Source: Cudoniella acicularis (taxonomy: Eukaryota > Ascomycota > Leotiomycetes > Helotiales > Helotiaceae). From it: a stretch of 64,000 nucleotides of DNA. The notes beneath the pieces were generated by a model. The model saw only the letters and a list, made by a program, of their open reading frames with translations, was not told the origin of the DNA and did no database searches. Location: contig JAAMPI010000008.1 of assembly GCA_013054445.1 (NCBI GenBank), positions 1 through 64,000 of the forward strand. The letters are read 5' to 3'. Below, piece after piece: positions 1 through 10,739 of this stretch (position 1 is its first letter; each line of letters starts with the position of its first letter). A program made the translations under genes and the position numbers.

Positions 1-1127
1 TGAATGAATGGATGGATAGGTAAGGTTGCTTGGGATGTGGTGTGTATGAAATAATGAGATGATAAAGGAATAAAAATTGGTTTTTGATACATTTGCCCGC
101 ACTTAAGACTACTAAGTCGTAAATGATTGTGTAACTACATTATCGACTTGCTCTTAAAAATCATAAGATAGTAAAGAAGACCCCTAAGCAGTGTCAGAAC
201 CAAGTCCCAAAGCAGCAACTCTCATCCTAGGCTTTTTTTAACATTTAGGGAACCGTAGATTAGATAAGATTGTAACTAAGCATTTGGTAATAAAGGTGTT
301 TTTGATACAAGACGGACGGATGTAATCTTACTTGACATCAGTAAATAGCCTATAACTAAATTTTCGATTTGTTCTGAAAATATGGGACTGAAAAAAAGCC
401 CTAAGCAGCGCCTTCACGAAGTCAGAATGCAGGAAATCTCATTATTGGCTTTTAGAACACCTGTGTAGCTCTCGGGGGTTCGACAAGCTTAAAAGGTGTG
501 GCACACCAAGATTAGATACTCACAAACTACGAGGCCTTCTGGACAGTCCTAGATCTTTCAATATGGTAGTGTATCTCGGAATGATATGAAAAAAAAGAAA
601 AAGAAAAAAAACAAACCACTCATTTTCTAAGTTTCTCTAGATGTTTGAATAACTCACGAGTTAAAATAATTTTAAGACGCCCAATGGTGTGATACTCCTA
701 TGGGTGTGAAATATATCCTGCCGCTTGATTGCTCCTCACCCAATTACTCTTCACTATATTAAGACTCAAGAAGAAGCATGTTAACAAGATGAGATCAAAT
801 TTATTTCACTCTTAGATTCTCACATCCTTCCGACAGTCTTCTATACGTCGGTACAGATGTTTCCTCCAATCCCAGCTAGCACCAAGAAGCGCTCACAACG
901 AACACCATCCACCTAATGCTGCCGCCCCTAACACCGTACGTAAAACCTAGTCCTACAAAGAAAATCAAACCCAAACACCTCTCGCTATGCAATTTTACCC
1001 CATCACCAAACGCTAGAAACCCGCATGGCCTGCATGTCCAAACCGCTCAAGGCAACCAAGACTCCATTTCCACCACCTTAAAACTGAAAGAGTTGCGAAA
1101 AAGAGAAGAGAAGAAAAGGATAACACC
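1..1127. other. intergenic left edge with a diverged tandem duplication
   Basis: No convincing gene is seen; the short frames here are low-complexity. Two stretches, about 79-236 and 297-453, are diverged copies of each other in direct orientation. Both start with a TTTTTGATACA-like block, share a CCTAAGCAG block in the second half and end with GGCTTTT. The rest is AT-rich and probably includes the 3' flank of the RTA1-like gene that ends at 1128. Confidence 0.5.
79..453 (+). repeat. diverged direct duplication, two copies of about 160 bp
   Basis: Copy one lies at about 79-236 and copy two at about 297-453. Blocks in common, in the same order, are TTTTTGATACA, TAAAT followed by a CTA-rich stretch, TTCGATTTG/ATCGACTTG, CCTAAGCAG, and AATCTCAT/ACTCTCAT followed by GGCTTTT. 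Many transitions and small indels separate the copies, so this is an old duplication or two adjacent remnants of one repeat family. Found by eye, not by alignment. Confidence 0.5.
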
Positions 1128-2344
1128 TCAAAACCTATCCGGCATAGTCTCCGGCACATAATTCGGAATCGGAATGGGCGCAGAAATAGGGCCTAAGGGA
1201 CCAACAGGCGCTGGCCAAGGCCTCATATAAACATCCTCCCTCAACTCATGCGCATCCTCATCCAAGCTCGCCTTCCTCATTTCACCCGCAGGCTGATCAT
1301 TCTTATTAATTCCCCAACCGCTCTCCTTCCACTTCTCGCCGATGAACTCGGCTGGGTGTAGGATGGTCATGGTGAGTGTGGCGAAAATGATCATCCCGCC
1401 TTCGAGTACCATGAATGCGAGTTCATTATTAGCGAGGGAGCCTCGGAAGCCGTGGGCTAGTTCTGCGGTGCGGAAGATGGAGCGGGCGAGGATGAGGAGG
1501 GTGGCGCAGCCGTAGCCTAATTCGCTGTTTAGTATTCTTGTTTTATGGCAAGGGAAGGGAGGTGGGGAACGTACCGACGAGGAACAACTTGAAGAATTCC
1601 TTGTCTGGAGGAGGTCGGTCGATACTCTTCGATGCCCAGTTCGTGGCATTGCGAGCTTTTCTGTCGACGCTGACTTTCCAGAAGAATTCAGAAGCAAGGA
1701 TCAAGAAGCATGACAAGCTGATGAGTTGGGAGGCCAGTCCAGCGACCATGATGTTCGTGCCAAAGGTTTCTCCCGAGTCAGTGGAGGCGTTGTCTGCGAT
1801 GGCTCCGCCGACTGATTGTAAGAGGAGAGCAATGACATCGGAAGTCATGAAGATGAGTGAGTACATTCTGGGTGTGAGTCGAGAATGTTGTGGTCCGTAG
1901 TGAACGATAACTCGACCCAGCGTGATGTACAGCGCAGCTGTGAAGAATACAGGGGCAATTGTTAAGCAGACAAGATTCCTATTGCAAGTCAATGAGTCTA
2001 TCCTGTCTATCTCGAGCTTTTACTTACATGATGAATGGATTCTTATTGAAAATGGCTTTGTGCATCCATGTACGAGCGATATATCCAAGAATCTCTAGGA
2101 AAATCCCGCTGATCATGGCGAAAGTAAAAGTGGGTGTTCGTCGAACAAAACACCATCCTATTTGTCCAAAGAGTAACAGGAGGAAAATACACAGGAAAAA
2201 AACATTGCCGGTATGCGACGGTACATAAGCAAGCGTGCCATATAACTTCACAGAGCAGAGTGCAGGAGTGCACTGCGAAAAAGAAGTAATATTCGGTGCT
2301 ATGCCAGGGTAAATGCTAGCGAGTGATTGAGTAGCGTTAGACAT
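1128..2344 (-). CDS. RTA1-like seven-transmembrane protein
   Basis: Three exons on the minus strand, 2344-2028, 1978-1575 and 1516-1128, give 369 aa. Intron 2 has a GTACGT donor, a TACTAAAC branch site and a TTAG acceptor. The product has seven hydrophobic segments, including TGNVFFLCIFLLLLFGQIG near residue 45 and NLVCLTIAPVFFTAALYIT near residue 105. The family hallmark LARSIFRTAE follows segment six. This is the RTA1/lipid-translocating exporter-like family of fungi, linked in yeast to resistance to 7-aminocholesterol and to sphingoid base handling at the plasma membrane. The substrate here cannot be told from sequence. The ATG at 2344 opens the first exon. The C-tail is acidic and proline-rich. 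The call is firm at family level. Confidence 0.9.
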
Positions 2345-3068
2345 GATGGGAGATGACCACCAGGGTTGAGAATGAATGAATGACTGAGCAAAATACGGTT
2401 CAGAGGATATGAAAGAGAGAGGGAGAGAGACGCGGTACTTATGAACTCATGGCCACTGGGCTGGCGAGGCTTCGCACTGTTGGCATTGTCAAAGGGTCAT
2501 GGCAGGATTATGGGATTAAAGTTGGGGTTGAGGCTGGGTTGTTATTCCATCCTCGCCTTTCAATCCGGCCAATCAGCATCGCTTTTGCTCACGCAGGAAT
2601 TGGCCAGCCCTTGTGCCGAGGAGGATCTGTTGGATCGAAACTCCCACCAAAATAGACTATCTACCTATCGCAAATTTAAGTCTTTGATAGCTTAATTTCG
2701 CATTTCGCTTCAATCCTGCTCATCCTCAGTAGTCGACCATCTCGTACATTGAGTAGCCTCTCCCAAGCCACTTGACGACTGTAGCTCTCGCCAGACGACT
2801 CGTAGACCACCAAGTATCATGAGTTCGATTTTCAACAGGCCGGTGACTCAAATAATGACCCATAAAGTCCTCGCAAAAATCCCGGAAAGTCTGACATGAT
2901 GGTGACATTTTCTCGTACCTGTAAAGTAGAGAATTTTATTATTTAGCTGCCAAAGATCAACCTTGACAGATGTACATGTCTTGCTGACGCCTCTCGTATC
3001 TGGTATTTGTACAGTCTGCCTCCCCAACGTCCCAATTTTTGTAATTCGTGATTGATTTCCGTAACAGC
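2345..3068. other. intergenic region, one doubtful small minus-strand ORF
   Basis: This is the RTA1-like promoter and the MGM101 3' flank. A minus-strand ATG frame at 2908-2726 encodes 60 aa with a non-random look (four Trp, several Tyr, ending YSMYEMVDY) and follows a TTTACAG acceptor-like site. It could be the last exon of a small unrecognised gene, but I cannot find a matching first exon, so it is not called as a CDS. Confidence 0.3.
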
Positions 3069-4003
3069 CTATGCGCCGTATTTAGATTCCTTGAAAGGGT
3101 ATCTAACTTCATCATCTTTCCTCAACCATATTTGTTTCTTCTTTTTAGAAGGCACATGCTCGACCCAAACTTGTTTTGCTTTTTCCTTCATGAATTGACG
3201 AATAAATCTTGGATCCCATAGCTCGCTGGCCACGCCCAAGTCTTTGCAGCACCGCATTAAAGCATTCGACTTGCAGCCTTCAGTGGCGGTAGGAATTCCT
3301 TCAGGAGAGAAGTAGTCTTGTTCGCCTCGCGCAACGGAGACCAGTCTGTCAATCGTAATATATTTAGTATCTTGCATCCTCAAAATTCACGACAAGATCC
3401 AACATACCTTCCATGTGCAACAAGTGCATATTCTCTCGTAATGCTCTTTGGCGTGACGATAGTCTCCCCTCTTGGTGCCAAACCCCAACCACCTGGACCA
3501 AACGCTCTGTTCAATATCCGCCTATACTTTATTTCTGGTAAATAAATAATGCCATCGGGTTTGACTTCTACATCGTCGAAAGGTATAGGGGACAATAAGA
3601 TATCTGCCGCTTCCTTTGCAAAAGGTTGGGCCGAAAGACCATGGAATGATCGAGTCCAATCAACCTGTCGGCTGCCTTCATCGAGAATAAGTGGTTCATC
3701 TGCGAGGCCGGTGGTCATGTCTTGAATTGATGATTGATCGTCTATGGAGGGAGGTTTTGATGTAGGAGAAGGCTTCGCAGGAGGAGGTTTCGTAGCATCA
3801 TTCGTTTTGCGGACATAGCTTGGGCTTGGAGTCGCTGAGTGTCGAGAAGTTGTGGAAAAGGATCTGGCTAGACATTGGCCACCGGGGCGCGCATTTCTCG
3901 AGACTGTCGTAGGAAATGGGAGTGTTCTCGAGAACTTCGATGTGCGCACGAGAGATGCCTCTGACAAAGCAGAGCGGGCAGCTCTTGGGATTATCGTTGC
4001 CAT
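3069..4003 (-). CDS. MGM101: mitochondrial genome maintenance protein Mgm101
   Basis: Two exons, 4003-3408 and 3345-3069, encode 290 aa. The intron splits an Arg codon so that the conserved stretch [19 protein letters not shown] is restored across the junction. The N-terminus from 4003 is rich in Arg, Ser and Ala with no acidic cluster in the first 20 residues and reads as a mitochondrial presequence. The core has [14 protein letters not shown] and the block [20 protein letters not shown], hallmarks of Mgm101, a Rad52-related single-strand annealing protein needed for mtDNA repair and maintenance. An in-frame ATG also exists at 4081. I prefer 4003 for its CAACAATGGC context and presequence. 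The C-terminus carries a lysine patch, KKKKQIW, typical of DNA contact. Confidence 0.95.
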
Positions 4004-4252
4004 TGTTGATGTGGTGGTTGTGTTGAGAGTTGCACGCGAAAGTCCGTGATGTTTCGCGAGCTCGCGTTTGGATCGTGACATAATTTTGAACCTGTCAACA
4101 CCACCCCCTTTTATGTAGATTTTTGTCCGATAACAAGCGGTCATCGTGTTCAGAGAGGAGAGAAATTATCCTAATTATACAGCTTGTACAGCTTCCTATG
4201 AGGACTTCAGCAATTCCCCTTTCCACCTTGGATCAAAGTGCCATCACCTCCT

Positions 4253-4692
4253 TTAAGCATCTCTCGTCTCCGTCCTCTTGTCATTCTGATGCTCCTTCCA
4301 ACATTTTCGGAAATTGTCCATCTACAAGGAAAGCGTCAGTCAGGACTAGGACTGCTCTTGTAATCTACACGTGATGCCCAAGACCATCGCTAAATCCGAA
4401 GGCTTTTTCTTGCTCACCTCGTCTTTGCATAATCTCCAGTCCTTCTTCTCAAAGTAGCAATCCGTCATTTTCATATTCTCCACTTGTTGTTTGTCAGGTT
4501 GAATAGAGACAGGAAAATTCTGGCGAGAGGTACTCACCAGAACAGCCGGTGCTGAAGATCCGCTTGTCCCTCCACAAGAAGTTTTAGTTCGTTGGGAGCT
4601 ACGTGTTGGGAGCAATACACTCACCAGTCATCAGGCTCGTCATCCTCTTCAACCGCAGCGGCTTTTTGGGAATTGCTTTCTGATTTTGACAT
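4253..4692 (-). CDS. COA4: cytochrome c oxidase assembly factor, Coa4-type CHCH protein
   Basis: Four small exons, 4692-4625, 4569-4538, 4482-4418 and 4321-4253, give a 77-aa protein that is invisible as a single reading frame. After an acidic N-terminus (EEDDEPDDW) four cysteines are each spaced by nine residues: GC-x9-C-x9-C-x9-C. The segments include DCYFEKKDWRLC and KDEMDNFRKCW. This is the Coa4/CHCHD8 pattern, an intermembrane-space protein imported by Mia40 that helps build cytochrome c oxidase. Donors are GTGAGT, GTGAGT and GTGAGC; acceptors are GAG, AAG and TAG. The second exon is only 32 nt. The start lies 86 bp from the divergent BPL1 start. Confidence 0.9.
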
Positions 4693-4778
4693 TTTTGGGT
4701 TTGCTTTGAAAAGCCTGGAGATTCTAAGTCGCGCAATTTTGAGGAAAGCTCGCTCGGTTCAGGCCCGATTCAGCAACC
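4693..4778. promoter_or_regulatory. very short divergent promoter, COA4/BPL1
   Basis: Only 86 bp separate the ATG of COA4 (minus) from the ATG of BPL1 (plus). Both 5' UTRs and the core promoters must lie here or overlap the genes, so the two are probably co-transcribed from a shared open region. No clear TATA box is visible. Confidence 0.7.
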
Positions 4779-7040
4779 ATGGCCTCGAGGAAAATGAATG
4801 TTCTTGTATACTCAGGTATGGATTCAAATAGTCGGGAATACATTACTAAAACGTCTCGCAGGCAATGGGAGTACTATAGAGTCCGTTAGACATTGCCTCT
4901 ACACTCTACGCCGGCTACTTTCTCCGAATTACGCAGTAATTCCCGTGACTGAAGCTGCGATTCTCAAAGAGCCATGGACATCCTCTTGTGCTCTACTCGT
5001 GTTCCCTGGAGGTGCTGACTTGGGTTATTGTCGATCGTTCAATGGAGAGGGCAACCGACGTATTGATCAATTCGTGCGTCGCGGTGGTGTATACCTCGGG
5101 TTTTGCGCTGGTGGCTACTATGGCAGTTCAAGATGTGAATTTGAAGTTGGCAATGGCAAGCTAGAAGTTGTTGGACCCCGCGAACTATCCTTCTTTCCTG
5201 GTATTTGTCGAGGGTGTGCATTCAAGGGTTTCGTCTATCACAGTGAAGCCGGGGCGAAGGCAGTTGACATTAAAGTAATCAAAGAAAGCTTCAAAAGTGG
5301 AATTGTTCCTCAAAATTTCAGGACGTACTACAACGGCGGTGGTATTTTTGTTGATGCCCAAAAATATGCGGACAAAGGAGTTGAGGTCCTTGCAACATAT
5401 GTGGATCCTACCGATGTCGATGGAGGAGACGGGTCTGCCGCTGCTGTCTACTGCAGAGTTGGAGAGGGCGGAGCATTGTTGACTGGGCCTCATCCAGAGT
5501 AAGTTGCTCATGTGCAACTGGAGTCATTTGCTAATTTCTAAATCCAGATTTGCTGCCGCTAACCTTGATCCAAAATCCGATGGGCCAGACTATCCAAAAG
5601 TCATACAAGCATTAACTGAAGATGATGAATCCCGCATCAACTTTCTCAAGTCCTGTTTGATAAAACTCGGACTAGTCATAAGCCAAGAGGAATCTTCGGT
5701 ACCATCCATTTCTCGCCTTCATCTCTCGTCTCAGCATCATTACCTAGTGCCAGAATTACTGGCATCATGGGAAGACATAATCACTATAGAAGATGGAGAA
5801 GAGTATATCAAAGGAGAGAATGACACATTCCACCTCGAGAAACAAGATTCTCGGTGGTCACTAAACTCTCTTGCCGAATCACTTCCTCTGCTTAGTATCT
5901 CAAGTGCAAGCTCAGAGAAAGAAGCTGACCAAGAGCGTGGCCTTGGGTCGATTGATAGAATTGTCGACTATAATGCCATCACCAAGCGAATTATTCCACA
6001 CGAAGCAGATTGGCCCGGGACGAAAGAGACCCCCTGTTTCAACCATTACTCATTTTACGCAAATCTGAGCAAGTATCAACGCGAGAGCGAGGGTGAAGCA
6101 GAGGAGTTTGGTAAGATGCTGATATATGGAGAAGTGGTAACTAGCACGAACACGCTCTTAGAGAAGTATGAAGTTCGGGGTTTTTAATCACGAAGTCAGG
6201 CTAATTCAGCAAAGGAACACCAAACTACTCTCGAATGTCCCTGAAGGCTTTACCATGACTGCAACCACCCAAGTCGCTGGCAGAGGGCGTGGCTCAAACG
6301 TATGGGTCTCTCCAGCCGGATCACTGATATTCTCCGTCTGCATGAAGCACCCCATGGAACTCAGTAATACCGCACCAGTTGTATTCATCCAATACCTCGC
6401 CGCAATAGCAATCGTAGAAGGCATCAAAACCTACGACAAAGGCTACGAAAACACACCTATAAAACTGAAATGGCCAAACGACATTTGTAAGTCCCCTTCC
6501 ACTATTTACCTCCTTCTCTTCTTTAACAAGAAAACAGATGCCCAAGACCCCACCAAACCCGGCAAAAAAGAATACGTCAAAATTGGCGGAATCCTCGTAA
6601 ACTCCTCCTACTCCGCAGGCTCCTACTCTCTCGTCGTCGGAATCGGCTTAAACACAACCAACGCCCTCCCAACCACCTCCCTCAACGCCCTCTTACCCCT
6701 CCACCCCACAACCACCACTCTCCCCCCTTTCACCCTCGAGAAACTGCTAGCACGAATCCTCACCACCTTCGAAATCACCTACAAATCTTTCTGCCGTACA
6801 GGATTTGATCGCAAGTTGGAGGAAACTTATTATAAGCATTGGTTGCATTCGGAGCAGATTGTCACAATTGAGAGTGAGGGGGGTGTTAGGGCGAGGATTA
6901 AGGGGATTGAGAGGAAGTGGGGTTTGCTGCTTGCGGAGGAGTTGGGTTGGGAAGATCGCCCGACGGGGAAGGTGTGGGAGTTGCAGAGTGATAGTAATAG
7001 TTTTGATTTTTTTAGGGGATTGTTGAAGAGGAAGACTTAG
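4779..7040 (+). CDS. BPL1: biotin--[biotin carboxyl-carrier] protein ligase
   Basis: Five exons, 4779-4815, 4862-5498, 5548-6165, 6215-6486 and 6538-7040, encode 688 aa. The N-terminal third is the GATase-like BPL_N domain with LVFPGGADLGYCR and a nucleophile-elbow-like GFCAGGYYG. The C-terminal catalytic domain has the ligase signature TTQVAGRGRGSNVW, then KLKWPNDIY and the GIGLN-type strand VVGIGLNTT. The enzyme activates biotin to biotinyl-AMP and transfers it to acetyl-CoA carboxylase, pyruvate carboxylase and other carriers. The N-terminal domain is the usual eukaryotic extension. Splicing joins LLEK to NTKLL and WPNDI to YAQD in frame. Length and order match the fungal family; I see no defects. 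Confidence 0.95.
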
Positions 7041-7180
7041 CGTAGGGTGATGGGGAGATGTGGAGGTTAGCTTGAATGCAACGATAAGTGGCTATAGAGT
7101 AAAAATGCTGGTAGAGGTTCCTTAAAGAACTCTATTCATCACCCATCCATTCAAACCGTTATGTACCTAGGTATCTAATT

Positions 7181-9717
7181 TCACCTCCGCCCCAAATCCA
7201 AACTCCTAACAAGCACCAACCCCTCCCCCTCTCCCTCCTTCCCCTGTACCCACTCAACACCAAAGAAACGCCCCACAGCAACACCCACAACTTCCTCCCA
7301 CAATCCCCCAACTAAACCCCTCAACTCCTCCCCCGTCTGCCTGAAATCCGGAAAAGCATTAACCTCCAACAAAAACGCCGTTCCTTGCTCATCAACCAGA
7401 AAATCCAGCCCGAAAACCTCGAATGCGTTAGGGAGAGTCTGGAAATGAATCATCATGTCTTTTGCTGCTGCGGTAAAGATCTCTGCTGTTGTGTGGGAGA
7501 TTTGGGTGAAGATTGATTCTTTGGTGGAATGGGAGAGGGACGGGAGGGAGAAGAAGGGAGTTACGGGGTTGTAGGGTTGTTTTTTTTGGGTTTGAGGATG
7601 AAGGGGAAGAAGAGGAGGAGGTTTGGAGACAGGTGTTTGTTAGGTGGGAGGAGAGATCTAGGGTTCCGTCTTCTGAGATTGGAGTGGACCAGGGAGGCGT
7701 GTAGGGTTTTGAGGCGAAGAGGGCGAGCATGGGTTTGTAGACGTAAATCTTAAGACTTCCAACAGCGAGGACATATGTCCTAATGTGGAATTTCGTTGGT
7801 GCACCGCCAGAAGGAGGTGTTAGCAACAGAGGGGGATGTATGTATGGCTGTGCGATGAAATGGCGGAGATGCGATGTCATGATGTAGTCCCCGGTCTTCA
7901 CCTTGTTGTCTTCGGCTTCATCCTCGTCATCTGAATCTGGTCGTGACGCTTCCCATTCTTCGAATATGGATTGCAGTTCTTCTTCTGTGGAGAAGAGACG
8001 AATGCCTTGTCCTCTGTCACTCATTCCAGGCTTTAGAATCCACCATTCCCTTTCTTCCTTTTCCTTGCCTTCGTTCCGGGTAAAACTCTCTTTTAATTCC
8101 CATGCTTCGACTAAAGCATCGTCGAGGAACTCGGCGTAATCGAGTTCGAAGTCACAGGATGGTTTGATGTTGGTGGATAAGATGGAGGAGGGGTTTTTGG
8201 TGATCCAGTTTCGGGCGGTGGTGCTAAGGTAGTGTTTCCGGATGAGGGCTTTGCGGATTATATAGGCGTTTGTGAGGGCAGTTGTTGGGTGGGATAGGGC
8301 GTGTTCGAAGGGGAGGGATTCGTAGGCTCCTATTTGAAGAAATGAAGATGTTGGGTCTGGTAGTTCTGAGATTGAAGACATGAGAGTGTAAGATCCTTGT
8401 GGAATTTGAGATTTGAGTGCTTCCAGGATAAGTGGCTGAACATAGTCGTCTTCATAATTGATGAGAGCGTAGAAATGCTTTTGATCTGGCTTTGCAAGGG
8501 ACAGATTTTCAATGCCTGGGGGGTTGACGAAAGGCCTGAGCAATCACTCGTCAGATCGTGCTATTAATATGGCAATGGAGAATCTGTGTATTGGTCTAAC
8601 ATGGTCTAATGCTCATGGTACCCACGCTATGCACTCACAACTTCAGCTCTATCTCCCCAGATGTCTGCGTCGCCGCATGCATGAAATTTGCCTTTAACGG
8701 AGAGACACTGTTCTCAAGTTAGCTTAGCTATCAAATTTCAAGAAGAGTTACTAACCTCGTGTAATGCTCTTTGACAGCCCACCCATCATTTCCTGGACCC
8801 GCTTCCTCCACCGATTTATACACATCCACAAATCTCGGTGCCCACTTGAAGTGTTTATGCTTATGTCTCGTAACATTCTCCTCTTCTTTGACTTCCTCAT
8901 CTCCCTCGCCTTCTCTTATTCTCTGCTCCTCATCAGCAGCATCTCCCTCCTCGTCTTCGATCTCATTAAAACAGCTTCCATTTCCCCAATAATTTTGTAG
9001 CACATGCGTCCACAAAACCTTTCTGGTATCCACACCCTGCACCAGTGGCACATTCACAGTATAAAGATCAACATCATTTCCCCAATTATCATAAAGGTGC
9101 TCAATAAGTTTGGAAGAGAGTTTCGATGCGGCGGCGATAATTTTTGGATCATGAGCTGAATCGGGATGTCCGGGCTTTTCTTTCGAGAAAAAAGCATAAC
9201 TTAGAGCAATAGCTCTCCGTTTGCACACCGCCGCCTCCAGCGCTCCTCCAAGAGTACCACTGCTCAAACTGAATACCGCGGTAGAATTCCTTCCAAAATT
9301 CGGACCGCTGACAACGAGGTCAATTGGTCCGCGGTCATGGAAGTAATGGTATAAACCAATCTGTACGCAACTTGCTGGTGTTCCATCGACCAATACCCAT
9401 TCTTCTTGTTCTTTAGATCCTGGTGGGAGCGGTCGAGAATGTGTGGTGCCGTCGTCTTGGTGGAGGGTTCCAGGGCGGAAATAGGTGGGCTTGACGGTTT
9501 GGCCGATGATGTGTGCTTTTCCAATCCAAGATCTTTGTGTGTGAGGGAGGACGACCGAGACGACGTGGCCTGCTGCTTGCAGAGTCTTTACCAGAGAGTG
9601 AACATAGGGAGAAGATTGGTTCGAGGGAGGGCCGTCGTCATTGACCACCTGTGTACAATGTTAGAGTTGAAGGCGCAAGAGCGTAAAGTATATTCGTTGA
9701 CTTACGAGTATGTGCAT
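7181..9717 (-). CDS. PBY1: SurE-tubulin tyrosine ligase fusion, Pby1-like
   Basis: Exons are 9717-9706 (12 nt, MHIL), 9648-8756, 8707-8639 and 8535-7181. The N-terminal half is a SurE-type 5'-nucleotidase fold with the metal site VNDDGPP, SGPNFGRNS and SGTLGGALEAA. The C-terminal half is a TTL ATP-grasp domain with WILKPGMSDRGQGIRLF, FHIRTYVLAV, HLTNTCLQT and FLLEVNAFPDF. Yeast Pby1 has this same two-domain order and sits with decapping factors in P-bodies. Exon 4 changes frame near 7580-7587, an 8-T run (A8 on the coding strand). Dropping one A gives 775 aa. Alternatively a 46-nt GTAACT...AAAG intron a little downstream restores frame and gives about 760 aa. The second ATP-grasp half is intact, so the gene is probably functional. 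Confidence 0.85.
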
Positions 9718-10739
9718 GTTGACTTAGGTGATGTTGAGAATCAAGATTAATTAGGTGGGTTGTGCTGTTAATATTTCTAAGTTTGAACAGCCTCGCCCGA
9801 TCTCGCAAGTGGCGGGGTAGCAACCGCCCCTGGAAAATTGCCCCACCTGGGCACCTCCAATCCGCAGACCCCCTGAGGAGCTAAATACCTAACTATCCTT
9901 TATTACGAAAGCGTTTAAATTAAATATTTGGTTGAATCCTAGGTGGAGACCCCATATAGCCCTCCTTTTTAAAAATTTAAGGGATTTGATGTTTTTCTAT
10001 AGGAAGACCTAGGCCCACCCCTTAGTATTATCAATACTTTTATCAGCTCTGTAAACGACTTTGCCTACTTTCGATTTATAGTTGTAGCAGGATCTAGCTT
10101 CTTTGTTAGTCTAGAAGACGAGAAAAACTGTGCTCGTGAGAGTTATTATAGGCAAGTTTACACAGTATAAGTGTGCCATTATTTCGGCGCAACCTCTAGC
10201 TTTTAAAGGGGTTCGTAGTGAGTAGGATCTGATTTATCGCTACACTCGGCAATCACGTCATTATTCACAAAAGTTTGCAAAGACGCAGGGTTGGGCCAAA
10301 GATTTTAGTAAAAGTACATCTCTGCTACATGCATTTGGATGACCAGCACAATGACCCAAATCATCTACTCTAAGTTTAGCCACCTCTCGACGACGAAGTC
10401 TATTGTCGAAATGGCCTTCCTGTACCCCTATCTCTGAGAAACCCAGAAGCTCTGGGGCAATCTGAGCCACGCAGCCAGGAGTATAGCTGACAAAAATCCC
10501 CCAACTGGCACGAACCAGCCACTACCGCGACCACAAGAAAAGAATACTGCCCAAATCCCAGACCATGACCCTCATTAACCGCGCTATGCATATATCTCAT
10601 AAAAACATTCATGCGAATCATGAATGTGGACCAAACCATAAGCTTATACAGGCCTCCAATCCTAGTAAACCCCCCATAAGAAGTCTCCATATTTCCATGG
10701 GAGAGTGTCAGAATTTCGCTTTTTGGTATGACCTGGTGC
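9718..10739. other. intergenic, decayed AT-rich stretch and 3' flank
   Basis: From about 9840 to 10250 the sequence is TA-rich with stops in all frames and looks like an old repeat remnant. From 10260 to 10739 lies probable 3' UTR of the minus-strand gene that ends at 10740. A minus-strand frame through 10400-10660 is open but overlaps that gene's frame region and shows no recognisable domain. No gene is called. Confidence 0.4.

Noticed and set aside
480..500. GGGGGTTCGAC as a tRNA T-loop
   Set aside because: No acceptor stem or anticodon arm can be drawn around it.
8731..9648. Separate SurE gene next to a separate TTL gene
   Set aside because: Splice sites at 8755/8707 and 8639/8535 join the two in frame, matching the Pby1 two-domain order.
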